Shown here: positions 1 to 8,658 of the stretch, piece after piece | Layout of the letters: each line of letters starts with the position of its first letter | Position numbering within the stretch: the stretch's first letter is position 1 | Origin: Alteromonas macleodii ATCC 27126 | GTDB lineage: Bacteria > Pseudomonadota > Gammaproteobacteria > Enterobacterales > Alteromonadaceae | Reading direction: 5' to 3' | Assembly (NCBI RefSeq): GCF_000172635.2 | Contig: NC_018632.1 | Span: 2,542,001 to 2,606,000 of the forward strand | DNA length: 64,000 nt | Program-made: the position numbers and the translations under genes | Notes under the pieces: generated by a model | The model's input: the letters and a program-made list of their open reading frames with translations, nothing else | The model's database searches: none | Told to the model about the DNA's origin: nothing

Positions 1-316
1 AAACAGTGCTGCTCCTTTTGCATTTTATTTCTTTGGTGATTTGTTAAACGACTACACCAATTTAGAACTTATCAGCACTATTGCTACGATGGAGACCTTC
101 CAGAAAATTTATCGCCCTGAGATTTATAACGCTAACGCCCAGGCAGGTTTAAGCTACAAACCAAACTTGAAAAATAGCGATCACTCAGTGACTCGCATTG
201 TTTATGACCGTGAGGAGCGGACTCATCTAGCCGTTGAACAAGGCAAGTTCGTAGAAGAGAACTTTATAAAGCCTTATCAACACAAGTTAGCGCAATTCAC
301 AGCAAGCTACGCCTGA
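1..316 (+). CDS. mesX: MesX (DUF1852), C-terminal fragment
   Basis: The reading frame is open to the left edge of the window, so only the last ~104 residues are present. The segment contains NSAAPFAFYFFGDLLNDYTN and ends in QFTASYA. It resembles the C-terminus of DUF1852 proteins, the putative oxygenase partner called MesX. In characterised bacteria MesX is needed for the folate-independent methionine synthase MesD, and the next gene here is a mesD-type core MetE. The apparent TTG start at position 41 is internal and should not be used. The gene pair on the same strand with a 125-bp gap supports a joint role. The family call rests on this short tail plus its neighbour, so confidence is moderate. 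Confidence 0.72.
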   Translation, partial: NSAAPFAFYFFGDLLNDYTNLELISTIATMETFQKIYRPEIYNANAQAGLSYKPNLKNSDHSVTRIVYDREERTHLAVEQGKFVEENFIKPYQHKLAQFTASYA

Positions 317-441
317 TCCGTTCATTTAAATACTTGCGATATTCAAACCGCACACGTTGCGACAACAAAACTATGATAAGGGCAGCACGTTCTGCCCTTC
401 GCGCATCCATACAAATTATTGATTAAAAGAAAGCGAATCAC

Positions 442-1482
442 ATGAAAAAACTACTCCCCACTTCTATTGCAGGCAGTCTTCCAAAACCATCGTGGCTTGC
501 ACAGCCTGAAACTCTGTGGTCGCCGTGGAAGCTAGAAGATGAAGCATTAGAGGAAGGCAAAAAAGACGCGCTTCGCGTTACGCTTCAGGAACAAGCCCTA
601 TCAGGCATAGATATTGTGTGTGACGGTGAGCAAACCCGTCAGCATTTTGTAACTACCTTTATTGAGCACCTTGACGGTGTTGATTTTGAAAACCGTAAAA
701 CCGTACGTATTCGCAATCGCTACGACGCTAGCGTACCTGTCGTTACCCATGCTGTTACACGGCCAAAATCAGTGTTCGTTGAAGACGCAAAGTTCTTAAG
801 GAGCCAAACCGATCAGCCCATAAAATGGGCGTTACCTGGCCCTATGACGATGGTTGATACGCTGTACGATGACCATTATAAAAGTCGCGAAAAACTTGCG
901 TGGGAGTTTGCCAAAATACTAAACCAAGAGGCAAAGGAGCTTGAGGCTGCTGGTGTTGACATTATCCAGTTTGATGAACCTTCGTTTAACGTATTTTTCG
1001 ATGAAGTCAATGAATGGGGTATTGCCGCATTAGAAAGAGCCATTGAAGGGCTTAAATGCGAAACTGCGGTACACATTTGCTACGGATATGGCATCAAAGC
1101 TAATACCGACTGGAAGAAGACATTGGGCTCTGAGTGGCGACAATATGAGGAGAGCTTTCCTAAGCTAGCAAAATCCAATATTGATATGGTTTCTCTGGAG
1201 TGCCATAACTCTCATGTACCCATTGAACTGATCTCGCTTCTTAAAGGCAAAAAAGTGATGGTGGGCGCTATTGATGTTGCAACTGACACAATAGAGACAC
1301 CAGAAGAAGTAGCAGCTACATTACGTGAAGCATTAAAGTACGTGGATGCCGACAAACTCTACCCTTGTACAAACTGTGGTATGGCGCCCCTTTCACGACA
1401 GGTTGCTCGAGGCAAGCTTGAGGCGCTCAGCGCTGGCGCTGAAATAGTAAGGCAGGAATTAGCTCAGAAGCTCAGTGCTTAA
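442..1482 (+). CDS. mesD: Core-MetE methionine synthase, MesD type
   Basis: This 346-residue protein is only the C-terminal catalytic barrel of cobalamin-independent methionine synthase; the N-terminal folate-binding half of MetE (about 750 residues) is absent. Likely zinc/thiol ligands are His211 and Cys213 in HICYG, Glu253 in SLEC, and Cys312 in CTNCGM. The DEPSF segment near residue 178 is also MetE-like. Methyl transfer to homocysteine is the family reaction. The methyl donor of short core-MetE proteins is not methyl-folate, and for MesD it is unknown. The upstream DUF1852 fragment marks it as the MesD subfamily, which is reported to depend on MesX and oxygen. A terminator follows directly. 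MesD versus other short MetE groups is judged mainly from context. Confidence 0.85.
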   Translation: MKKLLPTSIAGSLPKPSWLAQPETLWSPWKLEDEALEEGKKDALRVTLQEQALSGIDIVCDGEQTRQHFVTTFIEHLDGVDFENRKTVRIRNRYDASVPVVTHAVTRPKSVFVEDAKFLRSQTDQPIKWALPGPMTMVDTLYDDHYKSREKLAWEFAKILNQEAKELEAAGVDIIQFDEPSFNVFFDEVNEWGIAALERAIEGLKCETAVHICYGYGIKANTDWKKTLGSEWRQYEESFPKLAKSNIDMVSLECHNSHVPIELISLLKGKKVMVGAIDVATDTIETPEEVAATLREALKYVDADKLYPCTNCGMAPLSRQVARGKLEALSAGAEIVRQELAQKLSA

Positions 1483-1530
1483 TACGCCTCAAAACTTTTG
1501 TTAAGCAAGAGCATTTTGAAAGCGCACTAA

Positions 1531-1559
1531 AGCCCACATCAACGTGGGCTTTTTTATTT
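1531..1559 (+). terminator. Rho-independent terminator after mesD
   Basis: Arms AGCCCAC (1531-1537) and GTGGGCT (1544-1550) pair around a six-base loop and are followed by a T-rich tail. It lies 49 bp past the mesD stop codon. Confidence 0.85.
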
Positions 1560-2209
1560 CTAGCGGTTCAAAACCGTATCAGCGTTATTCTCATCTATTC
1601 GACCTTATTTAAAGTTAACTCCCTTACATTATTTATAGTTTCCACAGAATCAAGGATAATTAAAAACATCATTAAGAAATAAGAGAGAAAATATAACACA
1701 TGGAGAAGTAACGAATATTTAACTTATTAGCAACATTAGCAATTACCTGATTTAAAACAGCGACAAAACAACTATTATTCACGTTAAAAAAAGAAACCTT
1801 AATATACACGGTTTAAATTTACTCAGTTAGTGCAATATACGAGCAAAAACCTTCTAACTCAAAATTAATCAAGCAAATGAAACATAAGACGAAAACTGCT
1901 TAATAAGCGCCCTAAAAAGACACTTTTCGACCACATGGTCAATATAAAAACAATTATTGGGTATTATTAATACAAAACTTAAAAATATTAATTAAACCTA
2001 CTATTTATAAATTCTTTAAAAATAAGTTAACTCTTTCATAGCTAGAATTTAATTCACCGCAAAAAATTGATTTATTTAATACTAGATAATTAGAATGCGC
2101 GCCATTGCAACATAAGTAAAAACTACGCATGCAATTTGGCTAGCCCTTGCCTATTTACGGGGCGTTAACCAACAACAAGCACGTAAATCTAATTCACTAG
2201 GAACAATCC
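1560..2209. other. AT-rich intergenic region upstream of TonB receptor
   Basis: About 650 bp without a supportable gene. It is clearly more AT-rich than its neighbours, with long A/T runs. A perfect 5+5 inverted repeat, GACCA-CA-TGGTC (1929-1940), could be an operator. A possible promoter lies at 2067-2096. No Fur-box-like or MetJ-box-like array was seen. The length fits a regulated receptor promoter with a long untranslated leader. Confidence 0.6.
2067..2096 (+). promoter_or_regulatory. Possible sigma-70 promoter of the TonB receptor
   Basis: TTGATT (2067-2072) and TAGAAT (2091-2096) are separated by 18 bp in AT-rich DNA, 114 bp before the receptor start codon. In such AT-rich sequence chance matches are common, so this is a weak call. 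Confidence 0.25.
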
Positions 2210-5050
2210 ATGAAAAATATTGCAACTGCAGTTCAGTTAGCATTAGCTGGAAGTGTCGCGTTGACCTCAGGCAACGTTCTTGCACAGGACTCAACAAATG
2301 AAAGCGCTGACGTTGAAAAAATTCAGGTCACCGGTTCTCGTATCTCTCGTCAGGGCGCTATCGCTCCATCACCAGTAACAGCCATTTCTGGTGAGTCACT
2401 TCTTAATTCAGGTGCGATGAACATTGGTGAGGTGCTTAATGAGCTTCCTTCACTTGCAAACACATTCTCATTGGGTAATTCAGGTCAATTTATTGGAACT
2501 GCTGGTCTAAATATTCTTGACCTACGTGGTATGGGTACTGACCGCACATTAGTATTGGTAGACGGTAAACGTCACGTATCTTCTTCAGCAGGTTCTGCAG
2601 CGGTTGATACCAACACCATCCCTACTTCGTGGATTGAGCGCGTAGAAATCGTTACTGGCGGTGCTTCTGCGGTTTATGGTGCAGATGCAGTAACTGGGGT
2701 TGTTAACTTCATTCTTAAAAAGAACATTGAAGGTTTCGACGTGAGTGCGACGCAAGGCTTTGCACAGGAAAACGGTTATAAGAACGATAAATACCAAGCA
2801 TCATACGGCTTTAACTTCGACAATGATCGCGGCAACATTGCTTTTGCAGCCGAATACAGCTCACAAGAAGCTTTAGAGGCCCTTGACAACCCTTGGACTG
2901 CAACGTCGTATCGTAATATGAGCTTTGAAAGCATCATGGGATACGAGCGCAGTGAAGACCAGTTAAATTCAACGGCATTTCCTGACAACTTTTACACTGC
3001 TAATGCGGGCTACTACACACTAAACAACTCTGGCGTTTTTGGCGGCAACTCTCAGACTTTCAACGCTGACGGTTCAATTCGCGAAATCTACACCGGTGAC
3101 CAAGTAGACGGTGCGTTCTGCGCAAACTGTGATTCGTTTAACCTGCGCCAGTTTACGCAGCTTCAGCCTGAGTTTGATCGTACTAACCTAAATGTAAAAG
3201 GTAACTACGAGCTAAACGACGACACCACAGTGTATGCACAGGCTAAGTACGCGCGTACTCGTGCAATTACAATGGGTCAGCCTGCTTTCTTCTATGGCGG
3301 CTCAGAGACAACCATTTATCGTAACAATGCCTTTCTAGATGATAGCGTTGCCGCATACATGGATGAAAACGAACTAGACAGCATTCAGCTTAACCGCATG
3401 ATGACTGACCTAGGGCGCCGCACCGAAGCAGACGAGCGTGAAACTTATCGCTACGTGCTAGGTATTGAAGGCTACATTGGTGACGAGTGGAGCTACGAGG
3501 CATTTGTAAACTACGGCAAAACTGAATTAGAGCGTGAGAACCGCAACAACCTTGTTTTGCAAAACTTCGAGAATGCACTTAACGCAATAACTGACGGCGA
3601 CGGAAACATTGTTTGTGCGTCAGGTAGTGATGACGGCTGTGTACCGCTGAACATTATGGGCTTTGGTCAGCCTTCACAAGAAGCAATTGACTACGTCAAT
3701 ACTACATCAGTTGGCACAAGCAAAATTGAACAATACAACGCTGGCGCAACCATCGCAAACTCTGGTATTTATGAATTACCTGCAGGATACGTTGGCTTTG
3801 CAGCCGGTGTTGAATATCGCAAAGAAAAAAGCGAAATTGAAGAACCTGATAATGCAGCGGGTACCTTTTTCAACACTCTAGGTGAAGATAAAGGCGATTA
3901 CGATGTATCAGAAGTATTTACTGAAGTTACTATTCCACTACTTGCCGATCTCCCTGGCGTAGAAATGCTGACATTTGATACTGCGGCGCGGATTGCCAAC
4001 TACTCTTCGATTGGCAACGCGAAAAGCTGGAAGCTTGGTCTAGATTGGAAAGTGTATGAAGATTTACGTCTACGTGCGACAAAATCATCTGCACTACGCG
4101 CGCCGAACATCGGTGAACTTTATGGTGAAGCAAGCCAAACCTTCTTCCGCGTAGACGATCCATGTCGTACAGACAACCTTGCTGACTTAGCCAACGCCGA
4201 CCAACGCATTGCAAACTGTGCAGCGTTAGGTATCCCTGCAGATTTCAACTCTGATTACGACTCAGCAACGCTAGAAGGCGTAAACGGTGGAAACATCGAC
4301 TTGCAAGCGGAGAGCTCAATCTCTAAAACACTAGGTGTTGTCTATACTCCTAGCTGGTTTGAAGGCTTTACCGCTACTGTTGACTACTGGGAAATCGAGC
4401 TGACAGACGCGATTTCGTCTATTGACGGCCAAACAATTTTGGACCGCTGTGTTGACTCTGAGTCGGGTATTAACAACGTATACTGTGGCCTTATCGACCG
4501 TGATGGAACTACCGGTGAAATCACTCAGATTCGTAGCTATGCATTGAACATCGCGGGTCAAGAAGCCAAGGGTATCGACTTCGAACTAGGATATGATTTC
4601 GACGCGCTAGAAGGCGCATTCCGTACTAGCTTGATTGCGACTTACCTTAAAGACCGCAAAGAATTCCCATTCCAAGATAACCCTGAAGTATTCTATCAGT
4701 ACGCAGGTACGGCAGGTGAATCTGATTGGCAGGGTGTATTCACCATCAACTATAGCCGTGGTGATTGGGAAGCAAGCTGGAAAACTCGCTACCTAGAACG
4801 TTCAAGCCTTTACGACAACCAAGAGTTAGCGCGTAACCCAAATCCGAGCAACCGTATGGAACTGCCTTCATACGCTGTGACTGACGTGACCGCGGGTTAC
4901 AACTTTGCTAACGGTGTTAGCCTAACCGTGGGTATTGATAACCTGTTTAACCGTGCGCTACCGACGGGCACGACAGGCACGGGTTCAATAGACGGCGCGT
5001 ACGACAACATTGGCCGCTTCGGATACGTTACCGTAGCGTACAAAATGTAA
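2210..5050 (+). CDS. TonB-dependent outer-membrane receptor
   Basis: The 946-residue precursor has a signal peptide ending near VLAQ (residue ~25), then a plug domain (about 35-165, with IQVTGSRI as the start and the LVDGKR and GGASAVYGADAVTGVVNF motifs). A long beta-barrel ends in GYVTVAYKM. The family imports ligands across the outer membrane using proton-motive force through TonB-ExbBD. Paired cysteines occur in extracellular-loop-like regions (CANC, CASG, CVPL). No adjacent enzyme or regulator reveals the substrate; it belongs to the large carbohydrate/peptide-type receptor groups of marine gammaproteobacteria rather than an obvious siderophore receptor. It has its own terminator and appears monocistronic. 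Confidence 0.93.
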   Translation: MKNIATAVQLALAGSVALTSGNVLAQDSTNESADVEKIQVTGSRISRQGAIAPSPVTAISGESLLNSGAMNIGEVLNELPSLANTFSLGNSGQFIGTAGLNILDLRGMGTDRTLVLVDGKRHVSSSAGSAAVDTNTIPTSWIERVEIVTGGASAVYGADAVTGVVNFILKKNIEGFDVSATQGFAQENGYKNDKYQASYGFNFDNDRGNIAFAAEYSSQEALEALDNPWTATSYRNMSFESIMGYERSEDQLNSTAFPDNFYTANAGYYTLNNSGVFGGNSQTFNADGSIREIYTGDQVDGAFCANCDSFNLRQFTQLQPEFDRTNLNVKGNYELNDDTTVYAQAKYARTRAITMGQPAFFYGGSETTIYRNNAFLDDSVAAYMDENELDSIQLNRMMTDLGRRTEADERETYRYVLGIEGYIGDEWSYEAFVNYGKTELERENRNNLVLQNFENALNAITDGDGNIVCASGSDDGCVPLNIMGFGQPSQEAIDYVNTTSVGTSKIEQYNAGATIANSGIYELPAGYVGFAAGVEYRKEKSEIEEPDNAAGTFFNTLGEDKGDYDVSEVFTEVTIPLLADLPGVEMLTFDTAARIANYSSIGNAKSWKLGLDWKVYEDLRLRATKSSALRAPNIGELYGEASQTFFRVDDPCRTDNLADLANADQRIANCAALGIPADFNSDYDSATLEGVNGGNIDLQAESSISKTLGVVYTPSWFEGFTATVDYWEIELTDAISSIDGQTILDRCVDSESGINNVYCGLIDRDGTTGEITQIRSYALNIAGQEAKGIDFELGYDFDALEGAFRTSLIATYLKDRKEFPFQDNPEVFYQYAGTAGESDWQGVFTINYSRGDWEASWKTRYLERSSLYDNQELARNPNPSNRMELPSYAVTDVTAGYNFANGVSLTVGIDNLFNRALPTGTTGTGSIDGAYDNIGRFGYVTVAYKM

Positions 5051-5073
5051 TTTACGTAATATTGAGCAATGAT

Positions 5074-5105
5074 AAAAACGGCGCTTATTAGCGCCGTTTT
5101 TTTAT
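5074..5105 (+). terminator. Terminator after TonB receptor
   Basis: AAAAACGGCGC (5074-5084) pairs with GCGCCGTTTTT (5091-5101) around TTATTA, followed by T/A. It can also serve the convergent minus-strand gene that ends at 5124. Confidence 0.9.
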
Positions 5106-5123
5106 TATAAAGTTAACATGACG

Positions 5124-5573
5124 TCATTTTATTGCTATATAAACGTCTATATGGTTGCCATTCACATAGTGCTCGAAGTCTATTGAAAACGTCCTTTCAT
5201 ACTCGGCACCTCCTTCTGTGAAATAGCGCCAAATATCGCTCCATGCATCAATGGCAATTTGCGGCATTTCACCTTGTCGCGAAAAAACGAGATACTTTCC
5301 TGCGGGAATAGTGATGTGCTCAACCTTTAAATGTTCGGGCACTGAGTCACCGTCAAACCCAGCCAACACGGAAAAGTCACCGGAATGATCGGATTCGTAG
5401 TTGAAATACACGCCATACACTCGCTCGCCGCCTTTATAGTCAACAGCTATCGAATTATCAAACTTTTGCCAAAGTGTGGGTATCTTTCCCTGTGGTGAGA
5501 ATTCAGTGTGATTATTGGTAATCACCGAAAAGCCTTTAATATCTATCGGTGAAGAGAGTTGTCGCATTTCCAT
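5124..5573 (-). CDS. GyrI-like / AraC effector-binding domain protein
   Basis: A 149-residue stand-alone GyrI-like effector-binding domain. The pattern KIPTLWQKF, VYGVYFNYESD, VPAGKY-like TIPAGKYLVFSRQG, and a C-terminal IDVYIAIK strand is typical of this SOUL/GyrI fold. Such domains bind small hydrophobic or cationic ligands. They occur either at the C-terminus of AraC/MerR regulators or alone, as here, with no DNA-binding part. There is no operon partner: it is convergent with the TonB receptor and divergent from the EamA exporter. A role in ligand sequestration or gyrase protection cannot be decided from sequence. Confidence 0.75.
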   Translation of the reverse strand: MEMRQLSSPIDIKGFSVITNNHTEFSPQGKIPTLWQKFDNSIAVDYKGGERVYGVYFNYESDHSGDFSVLAGFDGDSVPEHLKVEHITIPAGKYLVFSRQGEMPQIAIDAWSDIWRYFTEGGAEYERTFSIDFEHYVNGNHIDVYIAIK

Positions 5574-5820
5574 GTCTTTATTCCATTTATTTGTGCGAGA
5601 TAATCATGATACACGCTTGTGCTTTGCCCACCATTCAGATCTTGGTTATTTCACTTACTTTTCATGTGTATTCTAACTGCAAAGTAAAAGGCTCATTGGT
5701 TTAAAATAATGAAACTAGCTGTTATCGCCTTTTAATTTTCAATACTTTCCCTTATCAACGAGCATTTCAGTTTTAGAACAAATATAATCCGGTTTTGTCT
5801 CATCCAGGTTGCAATATATT

Positions 5821-6705
5821 GTGAATCAACGTTTTTTACTTGCCATAGTCGCAGTGCTTTTGGCGATGGTAACCATACAGTCTGGTGCATCGTTTGCGAA
5901 ACAACTCTTTCCTATAGTTGGCCCTGAAGGCACCAGTGCTCTTCGTGCGTTTTTCGCCGCGTTGGTGTTAACAGTAATTTTTAGACCTTGGAGAGCGCGC
6001 TTAAGCGCAAAAGGATGGCGTAACGTTATTTTCTACGGCGCTTGCTTAGGCGCAATGAATATCATCTTCTATCTTGCGATTGAGCGTATTCCCCTTGGCA
6101 TAGGTGTTGCGCTTGAGTTCACCGGACCATTGGCTGTGGCATTTTTTAGTGCCAGAAAAAAGAGAGACTTTGCTTGGGCTATTTTAGCCGTTGCAGGCGT
6201 TTGTTTGCTGCTTCCCGATATTGGCGGCGCGTCTGCTGAAAGTTTAGATCCCGTCGGCGTTATTCTTGCCCTTACAGCCGGAGCGTTTTGGGCCGGTTAT
6301 ATCGTATTTGGAAACAAAACAGGCAACGAAGGTTCTGGCGGTGTTACGGTAACATTAGGCATGCTAGTGGCCGCTATCTGTGTAGTGCCTATTGGCGTTG
6401 CAAGTCAAGGTATCGCCTTACTCTCGCCACAGGCTATTTTCATCGGGTTCGCTGTAGGCGTATTCTCGTCGGCTATCCCGTATACGTTAGAAATGAGTGC
6501 AATGCGCAATATGCCTAAGCAAACCTTCAGCATTATGATGAGTGTTGAGCCTGCCGTTGCAGCCATAGCGGCGTTCATCATTATTGATGAAACCCTCACG
6601 CTTTCACAATGGTTTGCAGTGGCTTTAGTCGTTATTGCTACCGCCGGGAGTTCAGCTACGCAAAAACAACTACCCAAACAAAAACAAATTGAAACCCTTT
6701 CTTAG
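5821..6705 (+). CDS. EamA-family transporter, RhtA-like
   Basis: About ten hydrophobic helices in two homologous halves, without a signal peptide, are typical of the drug/metabolite transporter superfamily. Segments such as SGASFAKQLFP, SALRAFFAALVL, and FSSAIPYTLEMSAMR resemble the threonine/homoserine exporter RhtA. The likely function is efflux of amino acids or related metabolites across the inner membrane. The GTG at 5821 is preferred because an AGG at 5805-5807 lies 13 nt upstream; a TTG at 5809 is almost on top of that AGG. The TAG stop codon is the first three bases of the palindromic repeat that follows, so the natural C-terminus may have been changed by that insertion. Confidence 0.85.
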   Translation: MNQRFLLAIVAVLLAMVTIQSGASFAKQLFPIVGPEGTSALRAFFAALVLTVIFRPWRARLSAKGWRNVIFYGACLGAMNIIFYLAIERIPLGIGVALEFTGPLAVAFFSARKKRDFAWAILAVAGVCLLLPDIGGASAESLDPVGVILALTAGAFWAGYIVFGNKTGNEGSGGVTVTLGMLVAAICVVPIGVASQGIALLSPQAIFIGFAVGVFSSAIPYTLEMSAMRNMPKQTFSIMMSVEPAVAAIAAFIIIDETLTLSQWFAVALVVIATAGSSATQKQLPKQKQIETLS

Positions 6706-6883
6706 GGCCTGTTGACCTTTGGTGTACGAATTTTGGTCTAAATGGAAGCCTTTTAATCGCGAAACAGTCCTGCAAGCCTAGCGAGTGTTTTCGATTTAGA
6801 ACCACTAAACCGTCAAACATCCGCCTTGTCTAGATGGCACACAGACCGCTGCAAAAATGCACAACAAAGGTCAACAGGCCCTA
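6703..6883. repeat. MITE-like palindromic element (181 bp)
   Basis: Perfect 19-bp terminal inverted repeats, TAGGGCCTGTTGACCTTTG at 6703-6721 and its complement at 6865-6883, bound a non-coding core. The core is itself roughly palindromic: GATTTAG...CTAAAC arms lie near its centre. Outside them GAAACCC (6691-6697) and GGGTTTC (6884-6890) also mirror each other, so the whole segment could fold as one long imperfect hairpin. There is no transposase. This is the form of a miniature inverted-repeat element, or of an intergenic palindromic unit; similar elements are expected elsewhere in the genome. It supplies the stop codon of the upstream exporter. Confidence 0.65.
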
Positions 6884-7002
6884 GGGTTTCAAACTTTCTT
6901 TACTTTTTTACCATCCTTATTTTCCCCTTTTTGAACTCAGGTCTTATTCTTTTCGTTAAACAAATTAAGTTAATAGTTGATTTAGTGGCTTAGGGAATAT
7001 TT

Positions 7003-7221
7003 ATGAAACATTATGCGGTAAACACAGAAGTAGAATGGGAATGGGGAAACGGTAGTGCAACGGGAAATATCAGAGAAAAATTTACCAATGATGTAGAGCG
7101 CACGATTAAGGGTTCGTCGGTAAAACGAGAGGCAAGCGACAGCGATCCAGCCTATCTCATTGAACAGGACGACGGCAGTAAAGTGCTTAAATCTCACAGC
7201 GAAATTACGAAGTCGTCTTAA
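7003..7221 (+). CDS. DUF2945 (HVA1-like Tudor-fold) small protein
   Basis: A 72-residue protein with the DUF2945 pattern: an N-terminal strand V-W-W-G-G (EVEWEWGNGSATGNIREKF), KREASDSDPAYLIEQDDG, and a C-terminal lysine-rich KSHSEITK. Family members are small SH3/Tudor-like barrels of unknown function, often near stress or DNA-repair genes. The next gene, an alkyladenine glycosylase, begins 28 bp downstream on the same strand, so the two may be co-transcribed. The ATG start has no strong Shine-Dalgarno sequence. Confidence 0.8.
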   Translation: MKHYAVNTEVEWEWGNGSATGNIREKFTNDVERTIKGSSVKREASDSDPAYLIEQDDGSKVLKSHSEITKSS

Positions 7222-7249
7222 TTTGTTGATTAATAAACCTAAACGAAAA

Positions 7250-7849
7250 ATGCAGCGTTCTTTTTTCACTGATAGCGGTGTCGTCAATATAGCGAAGTCG
7301 CTCATTGGTAACTACCTGTTTAGTAATATCGACGGCGTACTAACCGGGGGAACGATAACAGAAACGGAAGCCTACCGTGGTCATCAGGATCTTGCCATGG
7401 AAAAACACCTGTTGCGGCGCCCTTCTTCGATATCAACACTTAAAAAGCAAGGCGGCGTTGCTTACATCTACACCATTTATGGTTCTCACAGTATGTTGAA
7501 TATTGTTACCAATGACGCTGACCACACCGATTCTGTTCTGATCCGAAAAATTAAGCCTACAGAAGGTGTCGACAAAATGCGTGAACGTCGCGGCGTGAAC
7601 ACATCATTGCGTAATCTATGTGACGGTCCAGCTAAGCTGACACAAGCTCTTGCGATAACGCCTGCGCTTAACGGTGAGCCTGTGTTAAACAATACATTGA
7701 TTTGGATTGAGAAAAGTAACTACACCATTGTCAGTGATCACATTACTAGTTCGCCTCGCATTGGCATAGACTACGCAAAAGACGAGCATACTGGTAAGCA
7801 AGGTCCACGGGATGACACAACCTTGCCTTGGCGGTTCACGCTAAAGTAG
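7250..7849 (+). CDS. Alkyladenine DNA glycosylase (AAG/MPG family), divergent
   Basis: A 199-residue protein with the AAG fold signatures ITETEAYRG (residues 36-44), YIYTIYGSHSMLNIV and VLIRKIKP. In the human enzyme the catalytic glutamate, lesion-stacking tyrosines and an arginine lie in these motifs; here they correspond to Glu40, Tyr42, the YIY/IYG tyrosines and the Arg of VLIR. The stretch that normally reads DxAxH followed by the TPR..MF loop is replaced by DLAMEKHLLRRPSS, so the histidine contacting the lesion base is shifted or lost. It probably excises alkylated purines, but specificity may differ. ATG 7250 is chosen as start; TTG codons at 7223 and 7226 are alternatives, and longer upstream reading would overlap the DUF2945 gene. 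Confidence 0.8.
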   Translation: MQRSFFTDSGVVNIAKSLIGNYLFSNIDGVLTGGTITETEAYRGHQDLAMEKHLLRRPSSISTLKKQGGVAYIYTIYGSHSMLNIVTNDADHTDSVLIRKIKPTEGVDKMRERRGVNTSLRNLCDGPAKLTQALAITPALNGEPVLNNTLIWIEKSNYTIVSDHITSSPRIGIDYAKDEHTGKQGPRDDTTLPWRFTLK

Positions 7850-7865
7850 CGCACTTCAATAAAGA

Positions 7866-8234
7866 CTACTTCGCAACAGCGAAGGTCAGCTTGCAGTCGA
7901 TGTATTTGAGCAATTTATTTACCACCTTTGGTACAGCAATATCACCTCTAGCAGTTTTTGATTCAACATAAATATCGCAGTCATCATATTGAATTTGCTG
8001 GCGAATAACGTAGTCGTTGAGTTCGTCAAACAGGCTTTCTTTTAACGGCACCATACCAATGAACGCATCTGGGCCTTTTTTATCTACACATTCTTCACGC
8101 TTAATAAAATAAGCGCCTTCAATTTCTCGTTTTAGCGTGTACGCTTGCATGGCATCTAACGTTGTTAAGCGAAAGTGCACACTTATTTGGGGTTCTGTCA
8201 CTGGTATTCTCGGTTTTTCTTGAAGTTTATCCAA
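7866..8234 (-). CDS. Hypothetical protein
   Basis: No family is recognised for this 122-residue soluble protein. It has no signal peptide or membrane segment, is charged throughout, and contains a KREECVDKKG segment and an alternating strand/helix pattern. Its start lies 4 bp after the stop of the upstream VOC gene, and both are on the minus strand, so they are probably co-transcribed with the NTF2-like gene further upstream. The tight spacing supports a real gene. Confidence 0.7.
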   Translation of the reverse strand: MDKLQEKPRIPVTEPQISVHFRLTTLDAMQAYTLKREIEGAYFIKREECVDKKGPDAFIGMVPLKESLFDELNDYVIRQQIQYDDCDIYVESKTARGDIAVPKVVNKLLKYIDCKLTFAVAK

Positions 8235-8238
8235 ATGG

Positions 8239-8619
8239 CTACTGCTTTATTTCCACTTTCCAAGGCGGGTTCACTCTATTCTCTCCTGCCCAGTACAGCT
8301 TTATTTTGTTGCCAGATGGATCGCTTAAAATGGCCTCTTTCCAAAGGTAGCGCTGCTGCGTTGGCGGCTGCTCAAAACGAATACCTTTTTCCACAAGAGA
8401 GGTATACAGCTCATCTAGCGCCTCGTGTTCGAAGTAGATCACACTGTGATTTTGAGCACTTTCGCTTTCTAAAGAGAGCGAAAAAGTAGACGAGCCTTCA
8501 GGACACGTGAATCTGGCATAGTGCGGTGTATCTACAATTTGAGTGAACCCAAGTGTAAGGTAAAACTCCACCGCTTCGACCATATTGGTAACGGGTAACG
8601 TAACTTGGTTCAATTCCAT
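8239..8619 (-). CDS. VOC-family (glyoxalase/bleomycin-resistance fold) protein
   Basis: A 126-residue single VOC module. It begins MELNQVTLPVTNMVEAVEFY, continues GFTQIVDTPHYARFTCPEG, and ends with the typical LSDPSGNKIKLYW strand. Two beta-alpha-beta-beta-beta repeats are expected, forming a metal-binding pocket in dimers. Members include glyoxalase I, ring-cleaving dioxygenases, antibiotic-binding proteins and many of unknown role; the substrate cannot be told here. It lies in a minus-strand run with an NTF2-like protein upstream and a hypothetical gene immediately downstream. Confidence 0.85.
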   Translation of the reverse strand: MELNQVTLPVTNMVEAVEFYLTLGFTQIVDTPHYARFTCPEGSSTFSLSLESESAQNHSVIYFEHEALDELYTSLVEKGIRFEQPPTQQRYLWKEAILSDPSGNKIKLYWAGENRVNPPWKVEIKQ

Positions 8620-8658
8620 GAAGACCTGCTCCTTGTATTTGTATTGTTTGCGCTAGAT

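Noticed and set aside
41..316. Complete 91-residue gene starting with TTG at 41
   Set aside because: The frame continues to the left edge with a fitting family sequence, so this is the tail of a longer gene.
1929..1940. GACCA-CA-TGGTC as a defined operator of the TonB receptor
   Set aside because: Only 5-base arms, single copy, more than 250 bp from the start codon; too weak to list as a regulatory feature.
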